Source: Prevotella melaninogenica ATCC 25845
GTDB lineage: Bacteria; Bacteroidota; Bacteroidia; Bacteroidales; Bacteroidaceae
Reading direction: 5' to 3'
Length of the DNA: 64,000 nucleotides
Assembly (NCBI RefSeq): GCF_000144405.1
Contig: NC_014370.1
Location: 1,431,501-1,495,500, forward strand
The translations under genes were made by a program, and so were the position numbers. Positions 19,212 through 27,920 of the stretch are shown piece after piece. Numbering within the stretch: position 1 is the stretch's first letter; each line of letters starts with the position of its first letter. The notes under the pieces are model-generated. The model saw only the letters and a list, made by a program, of their open reading frames with translations. It did not search any database and was not told where the DNA came from.

Positions 19212-19253
19212 AGAAAACAAAAACTCTTGACTTTATACATAAAGCCAAGAGTA
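19212..19253 (-). terminator. Terminator of the HU-like gene
   Basis: Minus strand stem ACTCTTGGCTTTA / TAAAGTCAAGAGT with a 4-base loop (one G-T pair) followed by TTTTTGTTTT. Confidence 0.9.
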
Positions 19254-19300
19254 ATCTTATAAAAATGCGAGTTAACCCCAACACATTTTATAGAAGGGGA

Positions 19301-19735
19301 TTAATCATCGTCTTCATCATCATACTCAGGCTCTGCCCACTCCACACGTGCACCATAAGCAAGGGTCTGATTTTTCTTTCCTGTACGAGCATTTCGTGTA
19401 CTGGTAGGAACGAAGCGACACTTTACATTCTTAATATGTTTCTTGATATCGAAGTCGTCAGGATTGTCAACGGGGTCACTCTCTACTGTCAGATGAAACC
19501 TCCCTAACCCCTCAAGTGCTACCGTTTCGCCCTGACGAAGACGATAAGAGATTTCGTCAATCAAAGCTATAACAAGTCCTCGCACGTCACCACGTGAGAA
19601 CGAGGTATTCTCCTGAATAGAATCAGCAAGGTCATCGGTCGTTACAACTCCAGTGCTAACAGTACGAGCATACCATTTACCAGCTCCTTTCTTATCCTTG
19701 AACTTACTCTGTTCCAGTCTTATTTCTACTGACAT
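19301..19735 (-). CDS. HU-like DNA-binding protein
   Basis: A 144-residue HU/IHF-fold protein of the Bacteroidales type. The N-terminal extension VEIRLEQSKFKDKKGAGKWYAR is followed by DLADSIQENTSFSRGDVRGLVIALIDEISYRLRQGETVALEGLGRFHLTVES, the helical dimer core and start of the DNA-binding arms, then VKCRFVPTSTRN and an acidic tail (EYDDEDDD). It should bind and bend DNA without strong sequence choice. It is monocistronic with a good promoter and terminator. HU paralogs are abundant in this order, so the exact role is open. Confidence 0.9.
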   Translation of the reverse strand: MSVEIRLEQSKFKDKKGAGKWYARTVSTGVVTTDDLADSIQENTSFSRGDVRGLVIALIDEISYRLRQGETVALEGLGRFHLTVESDPVDNPDDFDIKKHIKNVKCRFVPTSTRNARTGKKNQTLAYGARVEWAEPEYDDEDDD

Positions 19736-19772
19736 AATCTTCTACTTTTCATTCCTTATTATATAACACAAT

Positions 19773-19805
19773 GCAAATATAATCAAAATAAACAATTCAC
19801 GCAAA
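19773..19805 (-). promoter_or_regulatory. Promoter of the HU-like gene
   Basis: Minus strand TTTG (19805-19802), 20 bases, TATATTTGC (19781-19773), 38 bases before the ATG. Confidence 0.7.
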
Positions 19806-19881
19806 ACAAAATAAACTATTTTACGAAAACTATCCATGCCTTCTACCAACAAAGCAAACAATTATATTATAAGTAGAAATA

Positions 19882-20472
19882 GGTTCTTCCGTTAAATGTG
19901 TGGATGACTTTCGTGGTTTCTTAACAAAAAAATCGGAGTTACTCATTAATAAAAGTCATAGCTAAGACTATCAAATTACTTATTTTATTAATCGCCTTCT
20001 GACATAGAAAACCCTTTCTATTTAACACCTCAATTACGTAGACATGACTTTGAAAAATCATTACATAACATCAAATAAAACATCTATAAATAAGGATAAA
20101 AACGCATATAAAAAGCAAGTCTGCAACCAAAAGGAAATCAATTAGTTATAAAGCAACAAAGCTAAAGATGCTCAATTGGACTTCAAAAGGGCGTTAGTAA
20201 GACTTCAAAAGGGCACCTTTTGCAAGTCTAATAGGCGTCTTTAAGAAGCCAAAAGAGCATGTATAGATTTTGAATTGTATGAAAAGAGTTTACAAATAGC
20301 AAACAATAAGGGAATAAGCTGTTCGTAGAAGACGAATAAAATAGTATCAATTTGTATTTATCGCCAACTTTATCCTCCTTTGAAAGCCTGTATAATTTGG
20401 TATAGTAATACCATACAAGTGTATAAGTCTTTATCCACCTAACACGCTAGCTATATATTTAAAGGAAGAACC
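19882..20472. mobile_element. Non-coding element with terminal inverted repeats, copy 1 (ISL3-like ends)
   Basis: The left end begins GGTTCTTCCGTTAAATGT and the right end is ATATTTAAAGGAAGAACC, which match as inverted repeats at 16 of 18 positions. A second copy at 36806-37307 shares long blocks at roughly 70 percent identity by eye. No coding frame of note is inside. The GGTTCTTCC ends resemble, from memory, the GGCTCTTC ends of ISL3-family insertion sequences, so this may be a non-autonomous derivative. No clear target duplication is seen for this copy. It fills most of the 19736-20715 gap. Confidence 0.6.
20162..20258 (+). repeat. Five CAAAAGGGC-like boxes at 22-bp spacing inside the element
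   Basis: Boxes start at 20162 (CTAAAGATG), 20184 (CAAAAGGGC), 20206 (CAAAAGGGC), 20228 (CTAATAGGC) and 20250 (CAAAAGAGC), exactly 22 bases apart. The same five-box register is kept in the other copy at 37084-37180. Confidence 0.7.
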
Positions 20473-20559
20473 GAAAAAGCAATCAAGAGTCTACCCATTC
20501 ATAAGAGAATCTACCAATTTATAAAGTACATTACCGACACAACAAGCCATCACCCTCAT

Positions 20560-20579
20560 ATTATTTTCGAGAAAATAAT
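20560..20579. repeat. Single AT-rich palindrome related to the CATG array
   Basis: ATTATTTTC-GA-GAAAATAAT, a perfect 20-bp palindrome that looks like one unit of the 641 and 60131 arrays with CGAG in place of CATG. Confidence 0.4.
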
Positions 20580-20662
20580 TCATTAGATATAAATGAATTG
20601 AAGAAGAAAGTCTCTTAACAGCAAGCTAAAATGAGATTTTCAACTAAATTATTTGCCATTTG

Positions 20663-20695
20663 TTTGCGAGAATAAAAAACTTTCCTTACCTTTGC
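20663..20695 (+). promoter_or_regulatory. Promoter of the tRNA-Val pair
   Basis: TTTG (20663-20666), 20 bases, TACCTTTGC (20687-20695), 20 bases before the first tRNA. Confidence 0.75.
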
Positions 20696-20715
20696 ACCCG
20701 CCTTACAAAAGTAAG

Positions 20716-20790
20716 GGGCGTTTAGCTCAGCTGGTTTAGAGCATCTGCCTTACAAGCAGAGGGTCGGCGGTTCGAATCCGTCAACGCCCA
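20716..20790 (+). tRNA. tRNA-Val (UAC), first copy
   Basis: Acceptor GGGCGTT pairs with AACGCCC; anticodon loop CTTACAA gives anticodon TAC (Val). D-arm and GGTTCGAATCC T-arm are normal. This copy is followed by an encoded CCA (20791-20793). Confidence 0.96.
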
Positions 20791-20838
20791 CCAAGGGGTG
20801 TATCCCTGTAATCTCTTGGGGTTGCAGGGTATTTTAAA

Positions 20839-20913
20839 GGGCGTTTAGCTCAGCTGGTTTAGAGCATCTGCCTTACAAGCAGAGGGTCGGCGGTTCGAAT
20901 CCGTCAACGCCCA
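20839..20913 (+). tRNA. tRNA-Val (UAC), second copy
   Basis: Identical in sequence to the first copy over the tRNA body, 48 bases downstream, but followed by CCT rather than CCA, so CCA must be added after transcription. Both copies appear cotranscribed and end at one terminator. Confidence 0.96.
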
Positions 20914-20934
20914 CCTTTAAAACTTAAAATTGAT

Positions 20935-20970
20935 GACTTTGCAACATTGTTGTAAAGTCTTTTTTGTTTT
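20935..20970 (+). terminator. Terminator of the tRNA-Val operon
   Basis: Stem GACTTT..ACA / TGT.AAAGTC followed by TTTTTTGTTTT. Confidence 0.85.
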
Positions 20971-21015
20971 ATTCAGCTTTAATCTGCCACCTTTTTGATA
21001 TTATTATTATTATTA

Positions 21016-21049
21016 TTTGCGCTATTACTGAATTTATTGTTAAATTTGC
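21016..21049 (+). promoter_or_regulatory. Promoter of purB
   Basis: TTTG (21016-21019), 21 bases, TAAATTTGC (21041-21049), 21 bases before the ATG at 21071. A (TTA)n run precedes it. Confidence 0.75.
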
Positions 21050-21070
21050 ACCATATTAATAAATAAAATT

Positions 21071-22417
21071 ATGACCCTTGACGCATTAACAGCCGTATCG
21101 CCTATTGACGGACGCTATAGAAGTAAAACGGAAAGTCTTGCTGACTATTTCTCAGAGTACGCACTTATCCGTTATCGTGTTCGCGTAGAAATTGAGTATT
21201 TCATCACGCTTTGCGAGTTACCATTACCACAATTGGAAAGCTTTAACAGCGCCCTCTTTGAACAGTTGCGCGACATCTATCGCAACTTTGATGAGGCTTC
21301 GGCAGCACGTGTAAAGGAAATTGAGAGCATCACCAATCACGATGTAAAGGCGGTTGAATATTTCATCAAAGAGGAGTTTGACAAGATTGGCGGACTCGAT
21401 GACTACAAGGAGTTCATCCACTTCGGACTGACTTCACAGGACATCAACAATACAAGTGTGCCATTGTCTGTAAAGGAAGCTCTCGAAGAAGTATTCTATC
21501 CACAGGTTGAGGAGCTGATTGCGCAACTGAAGGAATACGCTGAAGCATGGGAAGACGTACCAATGTTGGCAAAGACACATGGTCAGCCAGCCTCTCCTAC
21601 TCGATTGGGCAAGGAAGTTGAGGTTTATGTTTATCGTCTCAGTGAACAGCTCGCAACCTTACGCAACTGCAAGATGACAGCTAAGTTTGGTGGTGCTACA
21701 GGTAACTTTAATGCGCATCACGTAGCTTATCCACAGCATGATTGGCGTGCCTTTGGCAATCGCTTTGTCAGTGAGAAATTAGGATTAGAACGTGAGCAGT
21801 GGACTACACAGATTAGCAACTACGACCACTTAGGTAGCGTGTTTGATGCCATTCGTCGAATCAATACCATCATCATCGACCTTGACCGCGACTTCTGGAT
21901 GTACATCTCAATGGAGTATTTCAAGCAGAAGATTAAGGCAGGAGAAGTTGGTTCAAGTGCAATGCCACACAAGGTAAACCCAATCGACTTCGAGAATAGT
22001 GAGGGTAACCTCGGTGTAGCAAATGCAATCTTACAGTTCTTGGCACAGAAGTTGCCAGTAAGTCGTCTGCAGCGTGACCTTACAGACTCAACAGTCTTGC
22101 GTAATGTTGGCGTTCCTGTTGGACATAGCGTTATTGCAATACAGAGCACATTGAAGGGTCTTCGCAAACTCATCCTCAACGAAGAGAAGTTGAGAGAGGA
22201 CCTTGAAAACACATGGGCAGTTGTGGCAGAAGCCATTCAGACCATCTTACGCCGTGAAGCCTATCCACATCCTTACGAGGCATTGAAGGCACTCACTCGC
22301 ACAAACGAGAAGATGACAGAGGAGACAATACACGCATTCGTGCAGACACTCAACGTCAGCGACAGCGTGAAAGCCGAACTAATGGCAATCACTCCATATA
22401 ACTATACAGGAATTTAA
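21071..22417 (+). CDS. purB: Adenylosuccinate lyase
   Basis: Fumarase/aspartase-superfamily enzyme that splits SAICAR and adenylosuccinate, acting twice in purine synthesis. The 448 residues show the superfamily signature GSSAMPHKVNPIDFEN (near 295, including the catalytic flexible-loop Ser), TSQDINNTS (near 120) and KTHGQPASPT with the conserved His (near 165). The short N-terminal form fits the E. coli-like PurB branch. Monocistronic from the promoter at 21016-21049; rluB-type gene follows after 139 bases containing a small TGGCC..GGCCA hairpin. GuaB, encoded at 50461-51945, acts in the same pathway branch point. Confidence 0.96.
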   Translation: MTLDALTAVSPIDGRYRSKTESLADYFSEYALIRYRVRVEIEYFITLCELPLPQLESFNSALFEQLRDIYRNFDEASAARVKEIESITNHDVKAVEYFIKEEFDKIGGLDDYKEFIHFGLTSQDINNTSVPLSVKEALEEVFYPQVEELIAQLKEYAEAWEDVPMLAKTHGQPASPTRLGKEVEVYVYRLSEQLATLRNCKMTAKFGGATGNFNAHHVAYPQHDWRAFGNRFVSEKLGLEREQWTTQISNYDHLGSVFDAIRRINTIIIDLDRDFWMYISMEYFKQKIKAGEVGSSAMPHKVNPIDFENSEGNLGVANAILQFLAQKLPVSRLQRDLTDSTVLRNVGVPVGHSVIAIQSTLKGLRKLILNEEKLREDLENTWAVVAEAIQTILRREAYPHPYEALKALTRTNEKMTEETIHAFVQTLNVSDSVKAELMAITPYNYTGI

Positions 22418-22556
22418 CAATTCCTATAGAGTCAAAGAAGAAGAAATTAAACTGAGTATCTCCTTTAAACGGAGTTCGATATTTTAATAAAACAACAAAA
22501 AAGTAATAACAAATTGGCCGTGAGGCCAGTAGTATCAAATTAAAAGTAAAACAATT

Positions 22557-24101
22557 ATGGCAGAAGAATTCGAGAACAAAGAAGTTCAGTCTGAGCAGAA
22601 TGAGAACAGCCGCGACGGCTATTCAGCAGCCGAACAAGGCGGCTATCAAAGAGAGTACCGTGGCACAGGACGTACACAACGTCCACGTATTCACAGCCAA
22701 CGCGCTTACAGCAGCGACAAGGCTAATAGCAGTAATGACGAAGGCGGATTCCGTCCAGAGGGCTTCGGCTCTGGCTTACAGAGTGCAGGTCGTCCACAGC
22801 AGGGTGGCTATCGTCCACGTCAGAACAGCTATGGTGGCGGATATAACAACAACCGTGGTGGTTATCAGAGCCGTCCACAGCAGGGTGGCTATCGTCCACG
22901 TTACAACAGTAATGGTGAGGAAGGCGGTTACCAGCCACGCCAGCAGGGTGGATACAACCGTGGTGGATACCAAAGTCGTCCACAGCAGGGTGGCTATCGT
23001 CCACGTTACAACAATGATGAGAATGGCTATCAGCCACAGGCTTATCGTCCACGTTACAACGCCAACAATGGTGCTGAGGGCGAGGAGAACAACAACTATC
23101 AGGCAAATCAGGGCGGTTACCAGCCACGTCAGGGTGGATACCAGCCTCGTCAGCAGGGTGGTTATCAGAGTCGTGGCGGATACAACAATAACCGTGGTGG
23201 TTATAACAACAATCGTGGTGGATACCAGAGCCGTGGTGGATACAACAATAACCGCGGTGGTTATAACAACCGTGGCGGATACAACCAGGGTGGTTACCGT
23301 CAGCATAGTACTGATTATGATCCAAATGCAAAGTATTCACTCAAGAAGCGTATTGAATACAAGGAGGAGAACTACGATCCAAATGAGCCAATCCGCTTGA
23401 ACAAGTACCTTGCTAATGCTGGTGTTTGCTCACGTCGTGAGGCTGATGAATTCATCCTTTCAGGTGCAGTAACCGTAAATGGCGAGGTTGTAAAAGAGCT
23501 CGGTAGCAAGGTTATGCGTACTGATGAGGTGTACTTCCAGGACAAGTTGGTTTCATTGGAGAAGAAGGTTTACGTTCTTTTGAACAAACCAAAGGATTAT
23601 GTTACTACAAGCGACGACCCACAGCAGCGTAAGACTGTTATGGACCTCGTGAAGGGTGCTTGTCCAGAGCGTATCTATCCAGTTGGTCGTCTTGACCGTA
23701 ACACAACTGGTGTACTGCTCCTTACTAACGATGGCGACCTTGCTTCAAAGCTTACTCACCCTAAGTTCTTGAAGAAGAAGGTATATCACGTATTCCTCGA
23801 CAAGGCTATTACAGCTAATGACTTGCAGAAGATTTCTGACGGTATTGAGTTGGAAGATGGCGAGATCAAGGCTGACGCAATCGAATATGCTGACCCACAG
23901 GATCAGACTCAGGTTGGTATTGAGATTCATAGCGGTAAGAACCGTATCGTACGTCGTATCTTCGAGAGCCTCGGCTATCGCGTCGTAAAACTCGACCGTG
24001 TACAGTTTGCTGGTTTGACAAAGAAGAACGTACGTCGTGGTGATTGGCGCTTCCTCACTGAGAAGGAAGTTGACATGCTGCGTATGGGTGCTTTTGAATA
24101 A
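22557..24101 (+). CDS. rluB: RsuA/RluB-family pseudouridine synthase with Gly/Tyr/Arg-rich head
   Basis: The C-terminal half (about 275-514) is a normal RluB/RsuA-type enzyme: S4 RNA-binding domain (IRLNKYLANAGVCSRREAD, 279-297) and catalytic domain with GRLDRNTTGVLLLTNDG and the nucleophile Asp380, modifying uridine in rRNA. The first 255 residues are of low complexity, built from QQGGYRPR, NNNRGGY and YQSRGGY repeats, like RGG/YG disordered RNA-binding tails that promote RNA contacts or condensation; the role here is inferred. The repeats produce long false frames in other registers. Which RNA position is modified (RluB, RluE, RluF, RsuA) is not certain from sequence. Confidence 0.9.
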   Translation: MAEEFENKEVQSEQNENSRDGYSAAEQGGYQREYRGTGRTQRPRIHSQRAYSSDKANSSNDEGGFRPEGFGSGLQSAGRPQQGGYRPRQNSYGGGYNNNRGGYQSRPQQGGYRPRYNSNGEEGGYQPRQQGGYNRGGYQSRPQQGGYRPRYNNDENGYQPQAYRPRYNANNGAEGEENNNYQANQGGYQPRQGGYQPRQQGGYQSRGGYNNNRGGYNNNRGGYQSRGGYNNNRGGYNNRGGYNQGGYRQHSTDYDPNAKYSLKKRIEYKEENYDPNEPIRLNKYLANAGVCSRREADEFILSGAVTVNGEVVKELGSKVMRTDEVYFQDKLVSLEKKVYVLLNKPKDYVTTSDDPQQRKTVMDLVKGACPERIYPVGRLDRNTTGVLLLTNDGDLASKLTHPKFLKKKVYHVFLDKAITANDLQKISDGIELEDGEIKADAIEYADPQDQTQVGIEIHSGKNRIVRRIFESLGYRVVKLDRVQFAGLTKKNVRRGDWRFLTEKEVDMLRMGAFE

Positions 24102-24111
24102 AATAGAAATC

Positions 24112-24220
24112 TCCCCAAACCTCTCAAAAGAAGTGGATGTGAGAGCCCAAGCAATGCTATTATTGAGGCATTAAACTGATTGGTAAACAACATTCCTCTC
24201 CTTTTGAGAGACTTGGGGAG
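24112..24220. repeat. Inverted pair of REP-like units (REPIN-like) between rluB and asnS
   Basis: CTCCCCAAACCTCTCAAAAG (24112-24131) faces CTTTTGAGAGACTTGGGGAG (24201-24220), 18 of 20 positions complementary, with a 69-base centre. It fills the gap between the two genes almost exactly. No coding frame. Confidence 0.7.
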
Positions 24221-24241
24221 TACCTAATTATAATATAGCAA

Positions 24242-25633
24242 ATGAAAAGAACAAAAATCGTCGATGCACTTGCTTGCACCGATTTTGGTAAGGATATCAA
24301 CGTAAAGGGTTGGGTTCGTTCTCATAGAAGCAGCAAGGCTGTTGACTTCATCGCCTTGAATGATGGTTCTACGATTAAGAACATCCAGGTTGTAGTTGAC
24401 CCTTCGACTATCGACGAAGACAAGCTGAAGAGCATCACAACGGGTGCTTGTATCAGCGTTATTGGTACGCTCGTAGAGAGTCAGGGTGCTGGTCAGACCT
24501 CAGAGATTCAGTGCAAGGAGATTGAAATCTACGGTCTCTGCCCAAGCGACTACCCTATGCAGAAGAAGGGACAGAGTTTTGAGTACATGCGCAAGTATGG
24601 TCACATGCGTCTTCGTACCAACACCTTCGGTGCTGTGTTCCGTATTCGTCACAACATGGCAATCGCTATCCATCAGTATTTCCATGAGCATGGTTTCTAT
24701 TATTTCCATACTCCACTGATTACAGGTAGTGATGCTGAGGGTGCTGGTAATATGTTCCAGGTGACTACACTCGACCTTGACCGCGTTGCAAAGGGTGGCG
24801 AGGTTGATTATAGTGCTGACTTCTTCGGTAAGCGTACTAACCTTACTGTGTCAGGACAGTTAGAAGGTGAGTTAGGTGCTACTGCACTCGGTGCTATCTA
24901 CACCTTCGGTCCTACCTTCCGTGCTGAGAATTCAAATACTCCACGCCACTTGGCTGAGTTCTGGATGGTTGAGCCTGAAGTTGCCTTCATCGACAAGGAC
25001 GAACTGATGGATCTTGAGGAAGACTTCATCAAGTACTGTGTTCGTTGGGCTTTGGAGAACTGTAAGGACGACCTTGAGTTCCTCAATAAGATGATTGATA
25101 AGGAGCTTATCGCTCGCTTGGAGGGTGTATTGAAGGAAGACTTCGCTCGTCTTACTTACACAGAAGGTTTCGAGATTCTTCAGAAAGCTGCTGCTGACGG
25201 TGTGAAGTTTGAGTTCCCTATCACTCACTGGGGTATGGACCTCAGCAGTGAGCACGAGCGTTACCTCGTTGAGGAACACTTCAAGCGTCCTGTAATCATG
25301 ACCGATTATCCAAGTGAAATCAAGTCATTCTATATGAAGAAGAATGAGGACGGCAAGACAATGCAGGGAACTGACGTACTCTTCCCACGTATCGGTGAGA
25401 TTATCGGTGGTTCAGTTCGTGAGGAAAGCTACGAGAAGCTGGTTGAAGAGATTGAAAGCCGCGGTATGAAGCGTGACATTTACGACTGGTACCTTGATAC
25501 CCGTAAGTACGGAACCTGCCCACATGGTGGTTTCGGTCTCGGTTTCGAGCGTCTCATCCTCTTCGTTACTGGTATGCAAAACATCCGTGACGTAATCCCA
25601 TTCGCACGTACTCCTAAGAACGCAGAGTTCTAA
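24242..25633 (+). CDS. asnS: Asparaginyl-tRNA synthetase
   Basis: Class IIb synthetase charging tRNA-Asn. The 463 residues have the N-terminal OB-fold anticodon-binding domain ([27 protein letters not shown], about 18-45), motif 2 [22 protein letters not shown] (about 227-248) and motif 3 [12 protein letters not shown] (about 435-447). The Asn-type loop [21 protein letters not shown] is intact. Length and motifs are normal. It stands alone, closed by a good terminator. Having AsnS means Asn-tRNA does not depend on GatCAB here. Confidence 0.96.
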   Translation: MKRTKIVDALACTDFGKDINVKGWVRSHRSSKAVDFIALNDGSTIKNIQVVVDPSTIDEDKLKSITTGACISVIGTLVESQGAGQTSEIQCKEIEIYGLCPSDYPMQKKGQSFEYMRKYGHMRLRTNTFGAVFRIRHNMAIAIHQYFHEHGFYYFHTPLITGSDAEGAGNMFQVTTLDLDRVAKGGEVDYSADFFGKRTNLTVSGQLEGELGATALGAIYTFGPTFRAENSNTPRHLAEFWMVEPEVAFIDKDELMDLEEDFIKYCVRWALENCKDDLEFLNKMIDKELIARLEGVLKEDFARLTYTEGFEILQKAAADGVKFEFPITHWGMDLSSEHERYLVEEHFKRPVIMTDYPSEIKSFYMKKNEDGKTMQGTDVLFPRIGEIIGGSVREESYEKLVEEIESRGMKRDIYDWYLDTRKYGTCPHGGFGLGFERLILFVTGMQNIRDVIPFARTPKNAEF

Positions 25634-25644
25634 CATAAAACACA

Positions 25645-25682
25645 AAAGGCGACTATCCCCCAAAAGATAGTCGCTTTTTTAT
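25645..25682 (+). terminator. Terminator of asnS
   Basis: Stem GCGACTATC / GATAGTCGC with an 8-base loop and TTTTTT. Confidence 0.92.
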
Positions 25683-25744
25683 TTACCAATAAGAACACTC
25701 TCGACGAAACTTAAAACATAACACATACATAAAAGTAAATTATC

Positions 25745-26404
25745 ATGAAACTTAATAAAATCCTATCAAACCTCATCTTATTACTCCTTATTCTCTTAGT
25801 CAGCTGCTCTACAGACTCCTTCCAAGATGAGGACATATCGTTACGTAACTTGCACGAAGGCGACCTCATGTTCGTTGTGAAGGAGACAAGCAACCCTATC
25901 ACAGATGCGACGCAAGGTATTAATGGACTAAAGATTGACCACGTGGCAATCTTCCATCATACAGATAGTGCCGATTATGCTTTAGAAGCTTACGGCAAAG
26001 CGGTGTCACTTACGCCTCTTACCAACTTCCTCAATCGTACCAAAGGAAAAGAAGGAAAGCCACTCATTGCAGTAGGTAGAGTCATCGTCGACTGTGACAT
26101 GAATACTTCTATGAAGCGAGCATTAAGCTACCTCGGTCGACCATACGATCGTTTCTACATGCCTGATGACAAAGAAATCTATTGTAGCGAATTGATTCAG
26201 AAATCATTTGTCGACCACCATGGTCTTCCTATTTTTTCAACAATCCCAATGTCTTTCCACGATAACAACGGAAAAATCTTAGATGCGTGGACTCAATTCT
26301 ATGCCTTCTATCATCATGAAGTACCAGAAGGAGAACCCGGAACCAACCCAGGACAACTGTCTCGTGACAAAGCCGTAAAGGTTAATTACAAATTAGAAAA
26401 ATAA
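25745..26404 (+). CDS. YiiX/YaeF-like permuted papain-fold hydrolase lipoprotein
   Basis: Lipobox L-V-S-C puts the lipid on Cys21. The 219-residue protein carries the NlpC/P60-related, permuted YiiX/YaeF fold: the early motif LHEGDLMFVV, a conserved His in LKIDHVAIF (His66), and the late Cys in EIYCSELI (Cys147), which together would form the Cys-His active site. Such proteins are amidases or lipid/peptide hydrolases in the envelope; the substrate is unknown. The end (GEPGTNPGQLSRD) is polar. Single gene, no overlap with neighbours. Confidence 0.85.
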   Translation: MKLNKILSNLILLLLILLVSCSTDSFQDEDISLRNLHEGDLMFVVKETSNPITDATQGINGLKIDHVAIFHHTDSADYALEAYGKAVSLTPLTNFLNRTKGKEGKPLIAVGRVIVDCDMNTSMKRALSYLGRPYDRFYMPDDKEIYCSELIQKSFVDHHGLPIFSTIPMSFHDNNGKILDAWTQFYAFYHHEVPEGEPGTNPGQLSRDKAVKVNYKLEK

Positions 26405-26450
26405 AATAGAGATTTTACCGTTAAAAAGTATTTATTTCGTTTTTTTTTGT

Positions 26451-26459
26451 TATTTTTGC
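26451..26459 (+). promoter_or_regulatory. -7 box of the unknown membrane-protein pair
   Basis: TATTTTTGC, about 105 bases before the first ATG at 26565, preceded by a T run without a clear -33 box. Confidence 0.45.
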
Positions 26460-26564
26460 AATTGGGTGGGATAAAAATTCTAAACACGTTGCAGAAAAGA
26501 GGCGTTATGCTTATATCTCTTCAGTCCAAAATCTGAGAAATTCCGACAACGGACGAAAACTTGT

Positions 26565-27911
26565 ATGATAGTTCTCACGTATAGCATGAGTTATTTTGTA
26601 TATATCTGTTCGATTTGTCTTTTTCAGGACTATGGATGGGGAGATATTAACATACTCAGTTCTGCGCTTCTACCTTTATTTATAAATATGTTTCCAGCGA
26701 AACTGGGAGAAAAAAACAACTTTCCTATGATACAAAACGTCTTTGATGAACTAACCAAACAGCTTAGAAAGAATATAGAAGCTCAAGACTATTACAAATC
26801 TATTGTCACCGAGATAAGAATAGGATATAATGCAAATGCAAATGTGATACAACTCATGCATCCTTCTCAAGTTTTAGACTTAAGAACCGAAGACCTAATT
26901 TTCCCCGACCGAGAATGGGATATAGACAAAGAGTTTGAAGAAGCAATTGCAATCTATTTCACATTCTCGATGAAAGCAGATAAGAAAGAACTTCAACTAT
27001 TTCAAGAGCTAGATATAAGAAAATATTTCAAAGAAATAAAAGACTTTGGAATAAGAGCATATGCTATTGACTGTGGGAAAGACTATAACAAGGCTGCCAC
27101 CTACGTTAATATAATTCTTGAAAAAGTTTATAATGTATCCGAGGGAAGTACAATTACAATAGAAACAAGTGATTTTAATAATATAGAAAGTGCTAAAATC
27201 TGTAAAGAGTCTTTAACCGTTCCATACAAAATCACGGGTATTGCTACAAGAGTGAAAGAACAAAAAGAGGATACTCTCAGCAATGAAACACCTCTTCCAG
27301 AAATAAGTGATAAGACTTATAATAGACTTTTATTTGGTGCAATTTCTATAATTATCTTGATTCTTATAGTATTCATTGTAAACATGACTCAGAAAGAAAC
27401 CCCAACAACAGATGACATTAGAGCGGCAACACAAGATACAACCCTATACGTAGATTCTGCAAGCACAGCCCCATTTGGAGTAGTAAGTTCTAATAGCGAA
27501 ACTTCTATTTCGACTCAAGAAACTGCTTCAGAACCTGAACAAAACCAAGTTATAGGGAAATGGATAGAAACAAGTTATGGTAATAATGGAGCAACATGGC
27601 TTTTAGAAAAAGAGGCTAGTACAGGTAGACTCTTGTTAACTTCAAGACTTGGTGACATTATACAATCATACAACTGTACAAAAAGAAGAATTAAAGGCAA
27701 TAATAGTTATATTTTTCATGACCCTAACGTCAGTGGAAATAATGGATTATTTAGCATGAGAAAAGGAACTACAATCTACTATATTTCAGGCTTCGACAAT
27801 AATTCAGATGCCATTCTTGTCCCAACACAAGACGGATCTGCCAAGATATATTCAAATGACATCGATAATCGCTATTATGAGCTTTTTAGCGATCTTAGTT
27901 CAGTAAATTAA
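26565..27911 (+). CDS. Unknown membrane-anchored protein
   Basis: I do not recognise this 448-residue protein. Residues 1-45 are hydrophobic but oddly composed and may be upstream of the true start; ATG codon 55 (26727) begins the well-formed MIQNVFDELTKQLRKN and is an alternative. The part 55-245 looks like a soluble cytoplasmic domain (EFEEAIAIYFTFSMKADKKE, FGIRAYAIDCGKDYNKAATYVNIILEKVYNV). One strong membrane helix lies at about 255-274, then a Ser/Thr/Glu-rich linker (275-325) and an exported C-terminal domain with KWIETSYGNNGATW and YYISGFDNNSDAILVP. The base composition is more AT-rich than the neighbours, hinting at transfer. Nine bases separate it from the next gene. Confidence 0.7.
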   Translation: MIVLTYSMSYFVYICSICLFQDYGWGDINILSSALLPLFINMFPAKLGEKNNFPMIQNVFDELTKQLRKNIEAQDYYKSIVTEIRIGYNANANVIQLMHPSQVLDLRTEDLIFPDREWDIDKEFEEAIAIYFTFSMKADKKELQLFQELDIRKYFKEIKDFGIRAYAIDCGKDYNKAATYVNIILEKVYNVSEGSTITIETSDFNNIESAKICKESLTVPYKITGIATRVKEQKEDTLSNETPLPEISDKTYNRLLFGAISIIILILIVFIVNMTQKETPTTDDIRAATQDTTLYVDSASTAPFGVVSSNSETSISTQETASEPEQNQVIGKWIETSYGNNGATWLLEKEASTGRLLLTSRLGDIIQSYNCTKRRIKGNNSYIFHDPNVSGNNGLFSMRKGTTIYYISGFDNNSDAILVPTQDGSAKIYSNDIDNRYYELFSDLSSVN

Positions 27912-27920
27912 ATTAAGCAT

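Noticed and set aside
22600..23400. Long frames in three other registers over the Gly/Tyr/Arg-rich region
   Set aside because: They arise from the repeat structure of the rluB head and are valine/histidine-rich nonsense.
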